NCBI GenBank assembly: GCA_002842205.1
Contig: PHCI01000029.1
Coordinates: forward strand, 1-64,000
Origin: Betaproteobacteria bacterium HGW-Betaproteobacteria-3
GTDB lineage: Bacteria; Pseudomonadota; Gammaproteobacteria; Burkholderiales; Burkholderiaceae_C
Length of the DNA stretch: 64,000 nt
Direction: 5' to 3'
The notes under the pieces were generated by a model. It had not been told where the DNA came from, made no database searches, and saw only the letters and a list, made by a program, of their open reading frames with translations. The position numbers and the translations under genes were made by a program. Of this stretch, positions 55,088-64,000 are shown piece after piece. Positions within the stretch are counted from its first letter, which is position 1; each line of letters begins with the position of its first letter.

Positions 55088-56206
55088 TCAAACGGCCGGT
55101 GCGCCGGATTCAATGCCCAGGTCCTGCAAGGCGAGCGCCACCGCGTGAACCGCCTGCTCCATCTCGTCGGGCCCGATCGCACCGATGCAACCGACCCGGA
55201 AGGTTTCGATCTGCGTCAGCTTGCCCGGGTACAGCACAAAACCGCGCGCCCGTACTGCCTCGTAGAACGCCCTGAATTCATAGCGCGGGTCGCCGGGTGC
55301 GTGAAAGGTCACGATGATGGGCGCCTGAACCGCTGGTTCCAGAAAAGGCATGAAGCCCAGTTGCGCCATGCCATGGATCAGGGTCTGGTAGTTGCGTGTG
55401 TAGCGGGCCAGCCGGGCCGGCTGACCGCCCTCTTCCTGGAACTGCAGCAAGGCTTCGGCCAGCGCCACCACCACATGCGTGGGCGGCGTAAAGCGCCACT
55501 GGCCGGTTTTTTCCATGTAGCTGTGCTGGTCGTACAGGTCCATCGCGAGCGACTGGCTGCGGCCAGCGCAGGCGTCGAGGATCGCCTTGCGGATGAACAC
55601 AAAACCCATGCCGGGCACGCCTTCGAGGCATTTCCCGCTGGCCGCGACAAGAGCGTCAAAACGGATCTTGCGAGCGTCAATTTCAAGCGCCGCGAACGAG
55701 CTCATCGCGTCAACGATCAGCCCCTTGCCATGCGCCGCGCAAACGTCCGCCACCTGCTGCAGGGGATTCAGCACGCCGGCGCCCGTCTCGCAGTGGACCA
55801 GCACCACGTGGGTGATCGTCGGATCGGCCTGAAGGGCGTCGTGCAATGCGGCAGCCGAAACCTGGGCGGCTTCGTCAAAGCCCAGGACGGTGCAGCGCCG
55901 GCCCATCAGCGTGGTCAGGCGCGCCGCGCGCTTGCAGTAGGCCCCGTTGTCGAGCACCAGCACATGGCCATCGCGCGGCACGAGGGTGGCCACCGCCGCC
56001 TCCACACTGAAAGTGCCGCTGCCCTGCAACGGCACCACCACATGCGAGGCCTGCCCCTGGATCACGTCCAGCAGTCCGTGTCGCACACGGGCCGTCACGG
56101 CGATGAAATCACTGTCCCACGAACCCCAGTCTTTCAGCATCGCCAGCTTGGTGCGCTGAGTGGTGGTGAGGGGGCCGGGGGTCAGCAGGATTTTGTCTCT
56201 GTCCAT
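55088..56206 (-). CDS. phnW: 2-Aminoethylphosphonate--pyruvate transaminase
   Basis: PhnW moves the amino group of 2-aminoethylphosphonate to pyruvate, giving phosphonoacetaldehyde and alanine. The 372-residue class-V aminotransferase starts [23 protein letters not shown], has [27 protein letters not shown], and the PLP lysine in [18 protein letters not shown]. It sits between the permease and the GS-like ligase in one operon (24 bp and 11 bp gaps). Confidence 0.94.
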   Translation of the reverse strand: MDRDKILLTPGPLTTTQRTKLAMLKDWGSWDSDFIAVTARVRHGLLDVIQGQASHVVVPLQGSGTFSVEAAVATLVPRDGHVLVLDNGAYCKRAARLTTLMGRRCTVLGFDEAAQVSAAALHDALQADPTITHVVLVHCETGAGVLNPLQQVADVCAAHGKGLIVDAMSSFAALEIDARKIRFDALVAASGKCLEGVPGMGFVFIRKAILDACAGRSQSLAMDLYDQHSYMEKTGQWRFTPPTHVVVALAEALLQFQEEGGQPARLARYTRNYQTLIHGMAQLGFMPFLEPAVQAPIIVTFHAPGDPRYEFRAFYEAVRARGFVLYPGKLTQIETFRVGCIGAIGPDEMEQAVHAVALALQDLGIESGAPAV

Positions 56207-56230
56207 GGAAAGCTCGGTGGGGGGGTCAAT

Positions 56231-57949
56231 TTACCGCGAAGTGGTGCGCCATGCCTGGGTGTGCTGGTTGGCCCACCAGGCCAGCGCCATGAAAAGCAGG
56301 GTGGCCGCCGTGGAGACGACGCCAATCAGCACCGCCATGGCCGCAGCCGCGCCGATTTCGCCGGCCTCGTCCAGGTTCAGGATGGCGATGGACGCCACCT
56401 TGGTCTCGGGCGAATACAGGAACACGACCGCAGAGATGGTGGTCATGGCGTTGATGAAAAAATAGCGCGCGATGTCCACCAGCGCCGGGGTGCAGATGGG
56501 CAGTGTGACCCGCCAGAAGGTCTTGAAAAATGGCACCTTCAAGGACGCGCTGACGGCTTCAAATTCACCGTCCAGAGCCTTGAGCGACGTCACCGCCGTC
56601 AGGTGCCCGGTGGTATAGAAATGGACGATGGTGCACAGCGTCAGCAGCGTCATGGTGTGGTAGAGGCCATTCAACGGATTGTCGGGCGCGTTGAAGAAAA
56701 AGATGTAGCCCAGCCCGAGCACCAGGCCTGGCACCGCCATGGGCAGGATGGTGAGCATCCGCACCAGGCTGCGCAGCCCGTTCATGCCCCGCGTTTTTTC
56801 AAGCAGGTATGCCACCGTGAACACCAGCGCCGTGCCAAACAGGGCCGTGCCGCCCGCCATCTTGAGGCTGTTGACGAAGCCTTCGCCCACCTCGGCGTCC
56901 ACCAGCCCCATGGTGTAGTGGCGCAGGCTCGGGCTCAGGTTGTAGGGCCAGAAACTCGCGAACGAGGCAAACACCGCCATGCCCAGCATGGCCAACACCG
57001 CGAAAGCAATGAGGCTGCAATAGGCCGTCATGGCCAGGTCATGACCCCGCGCCGGTCGGGGGCGGTATGGCACCGCGCGTGCCGTCAGCATGGCCGTCTG
57101 GCGCGCACTCACGTATTTGTCCACCGCAAACGTCAGCACCGCCGGCGCCAGCAACACGATGGCCACCACCGCCCCGCGCGCAAAGTCCTGCTGGCCGATC
57201 ACGAGCTTGAACACGTCCGTGGCCAGCACATTGAAGTTGCCGCCAATCACCTTGGGAATGCCGAAATCGGTGATCACCAGGGTGAAGGTCACCAGCGACG
57301 CCGAAATCAGCCCGTATTTCGCGCCGGGCAAGGTGATGGTGAAGAATTTCCGCACGGCGGTGGTTCCCATGGCGTCGGCCGCTTCGTACAGACGCGCGTC
57401 CGACAGGCTGAGCGCCGTGACGAGAATCATGAGCGCGTGGGGAAACACCGCAAAACACTCGGCGATCACGATGCCGGGGGCCCCGTAAATCTCTGCATAG
57501 CCCATTGCAGTCAACCAGCTCTTGAGCGCCCCCTGGTTGCCAAACCAGTAAATCAGTGAAATGGCCGACAGCAGCGAGGGGGCCAGCAGCGGGATCAGCG
57601 TGATGCCACGAAACAGGGCCTTCAGGGGCATGCACGAACGGGCCAGCGCGTAGGCAAACACAAACGCCAGCGGCACCGCAATGAACATCACCAGCGTGGA
57701 CACCCACAGACTGTTCCACAGGCTCTCCAGCAGCGCCGGTGTTTTGGCATAGCCGACGAAGTTGGCAAACCCGACAAATTCACCCGCCTTGCCTTGCAGT
57801 GCCTGCTGCAGGATCGCCAGCAAGGGCAGGGCCAGAAACGCCACCAACAGCACGGCGCCCAGCGCCAGCCCCAGTTGGGCCACGCGGTCGGTCCAGTGCG
57901 CGCGCTGGCGCACAGCGGGGGCAGCGGGCACAGGCAGAACGGCCGACAT
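56231..57949 (-). CDS. phnU: 2-Aminoethylphosphonate ABC transporter permease (double-length)
   Basis: The 572-residue permease has two homologous halves, each with about six membrane segments and an EAA loop (YEAADAMGTTAVRKFFTITLPGAK in the first, EAVSASLKVPFFKTFWRVTLPI in the second). This fused layout is typical of the phnU2-type importer related to Fe(III)-type permeases. It works with the ATPase at 57965 and the binding protein at 59155. Confidence 0.9.
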   Translation of the reverse strand: MSAVLPVPAAPAVRQRAHWTDRVAQLGLALGAVLLVAFLALPLLAILQQALQGKAGEFVGFANFVGYAKTPALLESLWNSLWVSTLVMFIAVPLAFVFAYALARSCMPLKALFRGITLIPLLAPSLLSAISLIYWFGNQGALKSWLTAMGYAEIYGAPGIVIAECFAVFPHALMILVTALSLSDARLYEAADAMGTTAVRKFFTITLPGAKYGLISASLVTFTLVITDFGIPKVIGGNFNVLATDVFKLVIGQQDFARGAVVAIVLLAPAVLTFAVDKYVSARQTAMLTARAVPYRPRPARGHDLAMTAYCSLIAFAVLAMLGMAVFASFASFWPYNLSPSLRHYTMGLVDAEVGEGFVNSLKMAGGTALFGTALVFTVAYLLEKTRGMNGLRSLVRMLTILPMAVPGLVLGLGYIFFFNAPDNPLNGLYHTMTLLTLCTIVHFYTTGHLTAVTSLKALDGEFEAVSASLKVPFFKTFWRVTLPICTPALVDIARYFFINAMTTISAVVFLYSPETKVASIAILNLDEAGEIGAAAAMAVLIGVVSTAATLLFMALAWWANQHTQAWRTTSR

Positions 57950-57964
57950 GACGGGTGCGGCGCC

Positions 57965-59089
57965 TCAGGCCAGCGCCGGCGTTGCGTGCGCGGATGCCGG
58001 TTGCACGCCCGGCGGCAGGTCGAACACCTTGATGCGTTCGGGCAGCAGCTTCAACCGCACCGTGGAGCCCACCGCGAGCGACTGCTCGGCCAGGAAGTTC
58101 AGCGAGAGGTACACCGTGAGCCGGTGGGACGCGAACGTGGGCGAGGTCACGTGCACATGGCAATACGAACCGAGAAATTCGATTTTCTCGATGCAGGCTT
58201 CAAACACATGGGCGTCGCCCGGCGCAATCGGCCGGGCCAGTACGTCTTCGGGCCGCAGGTACACCCGGACGTCCCGATCGCCACGGTCGTCCCGGTCGCC
58301 ACCGCTGAACGGCATGCTCAGCGCACCCATCTGCAGCACGCCGTCGGCAATACGGGCCGGCAATGCGTTGACCTTGCCCACAAAGTCGGCGACGAATGGC
58401 GACGCGGGCTCACGGTAGATTTCCATGGGTGTGCCGGTCTGTTCGATCACGCCGTGGTTCATCACGACAATGCGGTCGGCCACGCTGAGCGCCTCTTCCT
58501 GGTCGTGCGTCACCATGATGGTGGTGACGCCAAGCGTCTGCTGCAAGACGCGGATTTCCTGGCGCAGGCGCACCCGCTCCAGCGCATCCAGCGCCGACAG
58601 GGGCTCGTCCAGCAGCAGCAAACCGGGTGAGGTGGCCAGTGCACGCGCCAGCGCAATCCGTTGCTGTTGCCCGCCCGAAAGCTGGGCCGGGTATTTGTTC
58701 TCGCTGCCGGGCAGACCGACAAGCTTGACCAGTTCCTCCACCCGCCGCCGGATTTCAATTCTGGGCGTTTTCCGGTTGACCAGCCCATAGGCCACGTTGT
58801 CGGCCACGCTCAGGTTGGGAAACAGCGCATAGCTCTGGAACACGATGCCGTAGTCGCGCTGGGCGGGTGGCAGACGGGAGATGTCTCTCCCCGCCTGGAA
58901 CACCTCGCCAGCGGTCTGCACCTCCAGCCCGGCAATGATGCGCAGCAAGGTGGTCTTGCCGCAGCCCGACGGCCCGAGGAAGCAGACGAACTCACCCTTG
59001 CGGATGCCAAGGTTGATGTCGTGCAACGCGGTGAAGCCGCCAAACGCCTTGTGGACATGCCGCAAATCGAGAAAAAGATCGTGGGTCAT
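57965..59089 (-). CDS. phnT: 2-Aminoethylphosphonate ABC transporter ATPase
   Basis: The 374-residue ATPase has Walker A GPSGCGKTTLLRIIAGLE, Q-loop FQSYALFPNLSV, signature LSGGQQQRIALARALA, Walker B LLLLDEPLSALD and switch His in MVTHDQEEALS. A TOBE-like regulatory domain follows residue 240. The ATG at 59089 (MTHDLFLDLRHVHK) is chosen because the domain begins there. Confidence 0.93.
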   Translation of the reverse strand: MTHDLFLDLRHVHKAFGGFTALHDINLGIRKGEFVCFLGPSGCGKTTLLRIIAGLEVQTAGEVFQAGRDISRLPPAQRDYGIVFQSYALFPNLSVADNVAYGLVNRKTPRIEIRRRVEELVKLVGLPGSENKYPAQLSGGQQQRIALARALATSPGLLLLDEPLSALDALERVRLRQEIRVLQQTLGVTTIMVTHDQEEALSVADRIVVMNHGVIEQTGTPMEIYREPASPFVADFVGKVNALPARIADGVLQMGALSMPFSGGDRDDRGDRDVRVYLRPEDVLARPIAPGDAHVFEACIEKIEFLGSYCHVHVTSPTFASHRLTVYLSLNFLAEQSLAVGSTVRLKLLPERIKVFDLPPGVQPASAHATPALA

Positions 59090-59154
59090 GCCGTGCGGGA
59101 CATTTGAAAAAGGGGGCGACGCTGCCGCCGCACCAACGGGACGGTGGCGGTGGG

Positions 59155-60192
59155 TCAGCGCTTTTCGGACTTGCTGTTGTAGCGCCGGGTCCATTCGGCC
59201 AGAATGCGCTCGCGGTTCTCGGCAGCCCAGCCAAAGTCCATTTTGACGAGGCGTGCCTCGTAGTCCTTGGGCACGTTGGCCAGCGGTGCGGCCACCCCCG
59301 GCTGCGCCGTGATGGCGAAGTTCTTGCCGTACAGCAGCATGGCGTCCTTGCTGGAAGCCCAGTCGGCGAGTTTCTTCGCGGCGTCAAGCTTTTTCGTGCC
59401 CTTGTGGATGGCAAAGGCCTCCAGATCCCAGCCCAGCCCTTCTTTCGGGAACACCAGATCAATGGGCGCACCCTTGGCCTTGTTGGCGTTGCCGCGGTAT
59501 TCAAACGAAATGCCGACCACGAATTCGCCCGACGCCGCCATGTTGCAGGGCTTGGAGCCCGAATGCGTGTACTGGGCGATGTTCTCGTGCAGGCCGTCCA
59601 TGAACTTCCAGCCACCGCCTTTGCCCTTGTCGTCGCCAAACAGCGTGAGCCAGGCCGTCACGTCGAAATAACCGGTGCCGCTGGACGCCGGGTTGGGCAT
59701 CACCACCTGGCCCTTGTAGACCGGCTTGGTCAGGTCTTTCCAGGTTTCCGGTTTCGGGATATTGCGTTTTTGGGCCTCTACCGTGTTGAAGCAGACCGTG
59801 GCCCCCCACACGTCCATGCCAAACCAGGCCGGGACTTTTTTCTTGTCCCGGTACTGGCTCATGATGGCGTCCAGATTGAGGGGCGCATAAGGCTCAAGCA
59901 TGCCCTGCAGGTCCAGCAGCGCCAGGCTCGAGGCGGCGACGCCCATGACCGCGTCGGCCTGCGGGTTGGCCTTTTCGGCCAGCAGCTTGGCCGTGATCAC
60001 GCCGGTGGAGTCGCGAACCCATTTGATTTCAATGTCCGGGTTGGATTTGGCGAAGCCATCGGCGTAGGCTTTGAGCTGGTCGGTCTCCAGCGCGGTGTAC
60101 ACCAGCAGTTGGGTTTTCTGGGCCGTAGCCGCCGCCGCAAAGGAAAACAACCCACCCAACACGAGGGTTTTGGCGATCAGGGACAAACGCAT
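59155..60192 (-). CDS. phnS: 2-Aminoethylphosphonate-binding periplasmic protein
   Basis: The 345-residue protein has a signal peptide (MRLSLIAKTLVLGGLFSFAAAATAQ) and a type-2 periplasmic-binding fold of the Fe(III)/spermidine class (LLVYTALETDQLKAYADGFAKSNPDI, MPNPASSGTGYFDVTAWL, FEYRGNANKAKGAPIDLVFP). It is the first gene of the leftward operon. A TTGACA/TTAAAT promoter lies about 110-135 bp upstream. Confidence 0.92.
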   Translation of the reverse strand: MRLSLIAKTLVLGGLFSFAAAATAQKTQLLVYTALETDQLKAYADGFAKSNPDIEIKWVRDSTGVITAKLLAEKANPQADAVMGVAASSLALLDLQGMLEPYAPLNLDAIMSQYRDKKKVPAWFGMDVWGATVCFNTVEAQKRNIPKPETWKDLTKPVYKGQVVMPNPASSGTGYFDVTAWLTLFGDDKGKGGGWKFMDGLHENIAQYTHSGSKPCNMAASGEFVVGISFEYRGNANKAKGAPIDLVFPKEGLGWDLEAFAIHKGTKKLDAAKKLADWASSKDAMLLYGKNFAITAQPGVAAPLANVPKDYEARLVKMDFGWAAENRERILAEWTRRYNSKSEKR

Positions 60193-60298
60193 CTCTAGCT
60201 CCTTCAGGACAAAAGTGGAAATACTGCGACCCAACGGTGACGGTGCAATGACATGCCGACCAGCTTCATCCCCCCTCGACCCCGCACACCTCGCGGTG

Positions 60299-60327
60299 AT
60301 TTAACTTCGCGCCCCATTTGTTGTCAA
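60299..60327 (-). promoter_or_regulatory. Sigma70-type promoter of the leftward phn operon
   Basis: On the minus strand TTGACA (60327-60322) is followed after exactly 17 nt by TTAAAT (60304-60299). The -35 lies inside one arm of the presumed regulator operator, so a bound regulator would block it. Confidence 0.65.
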
Positions 60328-60351
60328 TTGTTATTTGTAGATTGTTGACAA
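60321..60351. promoter_or_regulatory. Inverted-repeat operator in the phn divergent region
   Basis: TTGTCAA (60321-60327) and TTGACAA (60345-60351) form a 7-bp inverted repeat with a 17-nt AT-rich spacer. It lies between the phnS and GntR-regulator genes, in a clear AT-rich dip. The most likely binder is the GntR/FadR-type regulator encoded at 60380. The right arm also contains a TTGACA that could be the -35 of the rightward genes. Confidence 0.65.
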
Positions 60352-60379
60352 TTATTTTGTTTGTGCTTCAATCGAGGCG

Positions 60380-61081
60380 ATGAGCGCCGCGCTTCACCCC
60401 ACCATTGCACTGCTTCAAAGCAGTTCACTCACCACCGTGGTGCAGCAGGAGATCGAGCGCGCCATTCTGGTGGGCGAATACCCTCCGGGCAGCAAATTGA
60501 TCGAGGCCGCCCTGGCTGAAAAGATGGGCGTCTCACGCGGCCCGGTCCGGGAAGCCTTTCGCATGCTCGACGAAGCGGGCCTGGTCCGCACCGAAAAAAA
60601 CCGGGGCGTGTTCGTGCGCGACATCCCGATCGACGAGGCCGTGGAGATCTTCGACCTGCGCGCCGCCATGGACGAGCTGGTCGGTCGCCAGCTGGCACAG
60701 CACATCACGCCACCGCAGCTCAAGGAGATCAAGGGCCTGGTGGATTCGATGGAAAAAGCCGTCAAGGCCGAAGACGCACACCACTACCACTTGCTCAACC
60801 TGCAGTTTCACGACCGCCTGGTCGAGATGGCGGGCAACCGCAAACTCACGGCCATTTACCGCAAGCTCATCAAGGAGCTGTCGCTGTTTCGCCGGCTCAA
60901 TCTGGCCGACGGCTGGCTGATGCCGATTTCAGCCAACGAGCACCGCCAGATCGTCAAGGCGATTGCCTCGGGCGACGCCGATACCGCGGGCCGCGCCATG
61001 TTCGACCATGTGATGGAAAGCAAGGAGCGAACCATCGCCAACGACCTGCGCCGCCAGTCCCGGGCACAGGGCAAAACCTGA
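60380..61081 (+). CDS. phnR: GntR/FadR-type phosphonate-utilisation regulator
   Basis: The 233-residue protein has an N-terminal winged helix (TTVVQQEIERAILVGEYPPGSKLIEAALAEKMGVSRGPVREAFRMLDEAGLV) and a C-terminal FCD domain (EIFDLRAAMDELVGRQLA, FHDRLVEMAGNRKL, NEHRQIVKAIASGDADTA) with His residues that usually bind a metal and effector. This subtype is found with phnA/phnY/phnW in Burkholderiales. It probably represses both operons until a phosphonate intermediate binds. Confidence 0.9.
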   Translation: MSAALHPTIALLQSSSLTTVVQQEIERAILVGEYPPGSKLIEAALAEKMGVSRGPVREAFRMLDEAGLVRTEKNRGVFVRDIPIDEAVEIFDLRAAMDELVGRQLAQHITPPQLKEIKGLVDSMEKAVKAEDAHHYHLLNLQFHDRLVEMAGNRKLTAIYRKLIKELSLFRRLNLADGWLMPISANEHRQIVKAIASGDADTAGRAMFDHVMESKERTIANDLRRQSRAQGKT

Positions 61082-62323
<1,242 letters not shown>

Positions 62324-62338
62324 CGCAAGGGGCTCGAC

Positions 62339-63796
62339 ATGATCGAACAATTCATCCGGGACCATCAGCTCGACCAGATGCGCATCGCCGGGCGCAAGGT
62401 CGGTGCCGATCGCGGTGGCGACCGTGTCATCCACGTGACCAACCCCTACTCGGGACGGGTGATCGGCACGGTGCCCAAGGCCACCCTGGAAGAGGTGCGC
62501 GAGGCCTATGCCAGCGCGCATGCTTTTACGCCAACCCTCAGCCGCTATGAGCGCGCCGCCATCCTGCAGCGCGCGGCCGAACTCATCCGCCAACGGCTGG
62601 ACGAAGTGGCCGCGCTCATCACGGCCGAGGCCGGGCTGTGCTGGAAAGACGCCGTGTACGAGGCCGGGCGTGTGAGCGACGTGCTGCTGTTCGGCGCCAA
62701 CGAAGTGCTCAAGGACGACGGCCAGATTTTCAGCTGCGACCTCACCCACCATGGCAAGAAAAGACGCGTCTACACCCAGCGCGCGCCGCTGCTGGGCGTG
62801 ATCACCGCCATCACGCCGTTCAACCATCCGGTGAACCAGGTGGCGCACAAGGTGGTGCCCGCCATTGCCACCAACAACCGCATGGTGCTCAAGCCGTCCG
62901 AAAAGGTGCCGTTCTCGGCCCTCCTGTTCGCCGACATCCTGTACCAGGCCGGCCTGCCGCCCGAGATGCTCAGCGTGATCACCGGCGACCCGAAGGAAAT
63001 CGCCGATGAACTGATCACCCACCCGCAGGTCGATCTGGTGACGTTCACCGGTGGCGTGGCCATCGGCAAGTACATCGCGCGCACCGCCGGGTACCGCCGC
63101 CTGGTGCTGGAACTGGGCGGCAACGACCCGATCATCGTCATGGAAGACGCCGACCTGGACGAAGCCTCCACGCTCGCGGTGCAGGGCAGCTACAAGAACT
63201 CGGGCCAGCGCTGCACCGCCGTCAAGCGCATGCTGGTGCATGAGGCCGTGGCCGACCGGTTTGTCGAACAGCTGGTCGAGAAAACCCGCGCCTGGAAGTT
63301 CGGCGACCCGATGGACCCGTCCAACGACATGGGCACGGTGATCGACGAGCCCGCGGCCCGGTCATTCGAGGCGCGCGTCCACGAAGCGGTGGCGCAGGGC
63401 GCGAAGCTGCTCGCGGGCAACCAGCGCAGCGGCGCCTTGTACGCCCCCACGGTGCTGGACCATGTGGACCCGCGCATGACCGTGGTGCGCGAAGAAACCT
63501 TCGGCCCGGTGTCGCCGGTCATCCGGTTTCGCGACATCGACGAGGCCATCCGCATTGCCAACGGCACGGCGTACGGCCTGTCCAGTTCGGTGTGCACCAA
63601 CCGGCTCGACCACATCACGCGCTTCATCAGCGAACTGCAGGTGGGTTCGGTCAATGTGCGGGAGGTGCCCGGCTACCGGCTGGAGCTGACGCCGTTTGGC
63701 GGCATCAAGGACTCGGGGCTGGGCTACAAGGAGGGGGTGCAGGAGGCCATGAAAAGCTTCACCAACCTCAAGACCTATTCCCTGCCCTGGGGGTGA
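62339..63796 (+). CDS. phnY: Phosphonoacetaldehyde dehydrogenase
   Basis: PhnY oxidises phosphonoacetaldehyde from PhnW to phosphonoacetate for PhnA. The 485-residue ALDH has ITPFNHPVNQVAHKVVPAIATNNRMVLKPSEK, the general base in LVLELGGNDPIIVME and the nucleophile in NSGQRCTAVKRML. It is 15 bp after phnA in the same operon. Confidence 0.93.
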   Translation: MIEQFIRDHQLDQMRIAGRKVGADRGGDRVIHVTNPYSGRVIGTVPKATLEEVREAYASAHAFTPTLSRYERAAILQRAAELIRQRLDEVAALITAEAGLCWKDAVYEAGRVSDVLLFGANEVLKDDGQIFSCDLTHHGKKRRVYTQRAPLLGVITAITPFNHPVNQVAHKVVPAIATNNRMVLKPSEKVPFSALLFADILYQAGLPPEMLSVITGDPKEIADELITHPQVDLVTFTGGVAIGKYIARTAGYRRLVLELGGNDPIIVMEDADLDEASTLAVQGSYKNSGQRCTAVKRMLVHEAVADRFVEQLVEKTRAWKFGDPMDPSNDMGTVIDEPAARSFEARVHEAVAQGAKLLAGNQRSGALYAPTVLDHVDPRMTVVREETFGPVSPVIRFRDIDEAIRIANGTAYGLSSSVCTNRLDHITRFISELQVGSVNVREVPGYRLELTPFGGIKDSGLGYKEGVQEAMKSFTNLKTYSLPWG

Positions 63797-63803
63797 AGCG
63801 ACC

Positions 63804-64000
63804 ATGGCGCTGACCTTGCCCGACATCGAACAGCTTTTCGCCCAGCGCGGCGCCGAGCAATACACCGGCGAACCCGTCACGCAGTTGGCGCACGCGCTGC
63901 AGACCGCCGCACTGGGCGAGGCCGAAGGCGCCAGCGATGCCCTGGTGACCGCGGCCCTGTTGCACGACCTGGGCCACCTGCTGCACGAGCTCGGCGACAC
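63804..64000 (+). CDS. PhnZ-like HD-domain protein, cut by the window end
   Basis: Only the first 65 residues are present. They show Tyr20-x-x-Glu23, His30, His54-Asp55 and His58. This matches, in identity and spacing, the Tyr-x-x-Glu gate and the iron ligands of PhnZ, the di-iron oxygenase that splits 1-hydroxy-2-aminoethylphosphonate into glycine and phosphate. Related HD proteins are commonly found in phnA-phnY-phnW operons. The remaining ligands lie outside the window, so activity is not proven. It starts 7 bp after phnY. Confidence 0.85.
   Translation, partial: MALTLPDIEQLFAQRGAEQYTGEPVTQLAHALQTAALGEAEGASDALVTAALLHDLGHLLHELGD

Overview
This is a GC-rich chromosomal stretch of a betaproteobacterium, almost certainly family Comamonadaceae (Acidovorax/Rhodoferax/Polaromonas-like). 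The evidence is the housekeeping genes (glnE, purB, sucCD, recA-recX, short-type argC, topB with a SWIB tail), the sigma54-driven pilA, and two families of dispersed repeats. The genus cannot be fixed from the sequence alone. I see no rRNA, tRNA, CRISPR array, insertion sequence or prophage.

Layout. 1-6.4 kb: the N-terminal two thirds of a YhdP/AsmA-like protein, divergent glnE, and a rhombosortase-like protease. 6.4-15.2 kb: a di-iron acyl-ACP-desaturase-like gene, then an eight-gene plus-strand operon with ATGA overlaps (FAD oxidoreductase, DUF1365, cyclopropane-synthase-like methyltransferase, chalcone-isomerase-like protein, GPH transporter, DUF3833 lipoprotein, SDR, NTF2-like). This looks like a membrane fatty-acid modification locus. 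Its methyltransferase carries about 67 extra residues encoded by a copy of an intergenic repeat. 15.2-25.2 kb: housekeeping and small genes, with two divergent TerC-family genes each led by a yybP-ykoY (Mn2+) riboswitch, then a BepA-like protease, moaC and a HepT/MNT pair. 25.2-30.1 kb: pilin glycosylation, with two different PglL/Wzy-type ligases, a decayed fragment of a third, and pilA behind a sigma54 promoter. 30.2-35.8 kb: a signalling block (cyclic-nucleotide phosphodiesterase, CHASE2-cyclase, FHA protein, PP2C phosphatase) and a third TerC protein. 35.9-49.5 kb: sucCD, argC, recX, recA, MarR, a two-component system, SPOR protein, birA, SET-domain protein and topB.

49.6-64 kb: a phosphonate locus. 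A GntR-type regulator, phosphonoacetate hydrolase (phnA), phosphonoacetaldehyde dehydrogenase (phnY) and a PhnZ-like HD oxygenase (cut by the window end) run rightward. A 2-aminoethylphosphonate ABC importer (phnS-T-U) and transaminase (phnW) run leftward. The leftward operon continues, 11 bp after phnW, into a glutamine-synthetase-like ligase, an iron alcohol dehydrogenase, a gamma-glutamyl hydrolase and an aldehyde dehydrogenase. That is a complete set for gamma-glutamyl-protected amino-alcohol oxidation (ethanolamine to glycine type). The coupling of this set to AEP catabolism is the best candidate here for an undescribed system.

Two repeat families recur throughout. One is an ~85-bp GC-rich stem-loop unit, often tandem. 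The other is a ~50-70-bp AT-richer element. Both are mostly intergenic, but copies have been read through in frame inside at least four genes.
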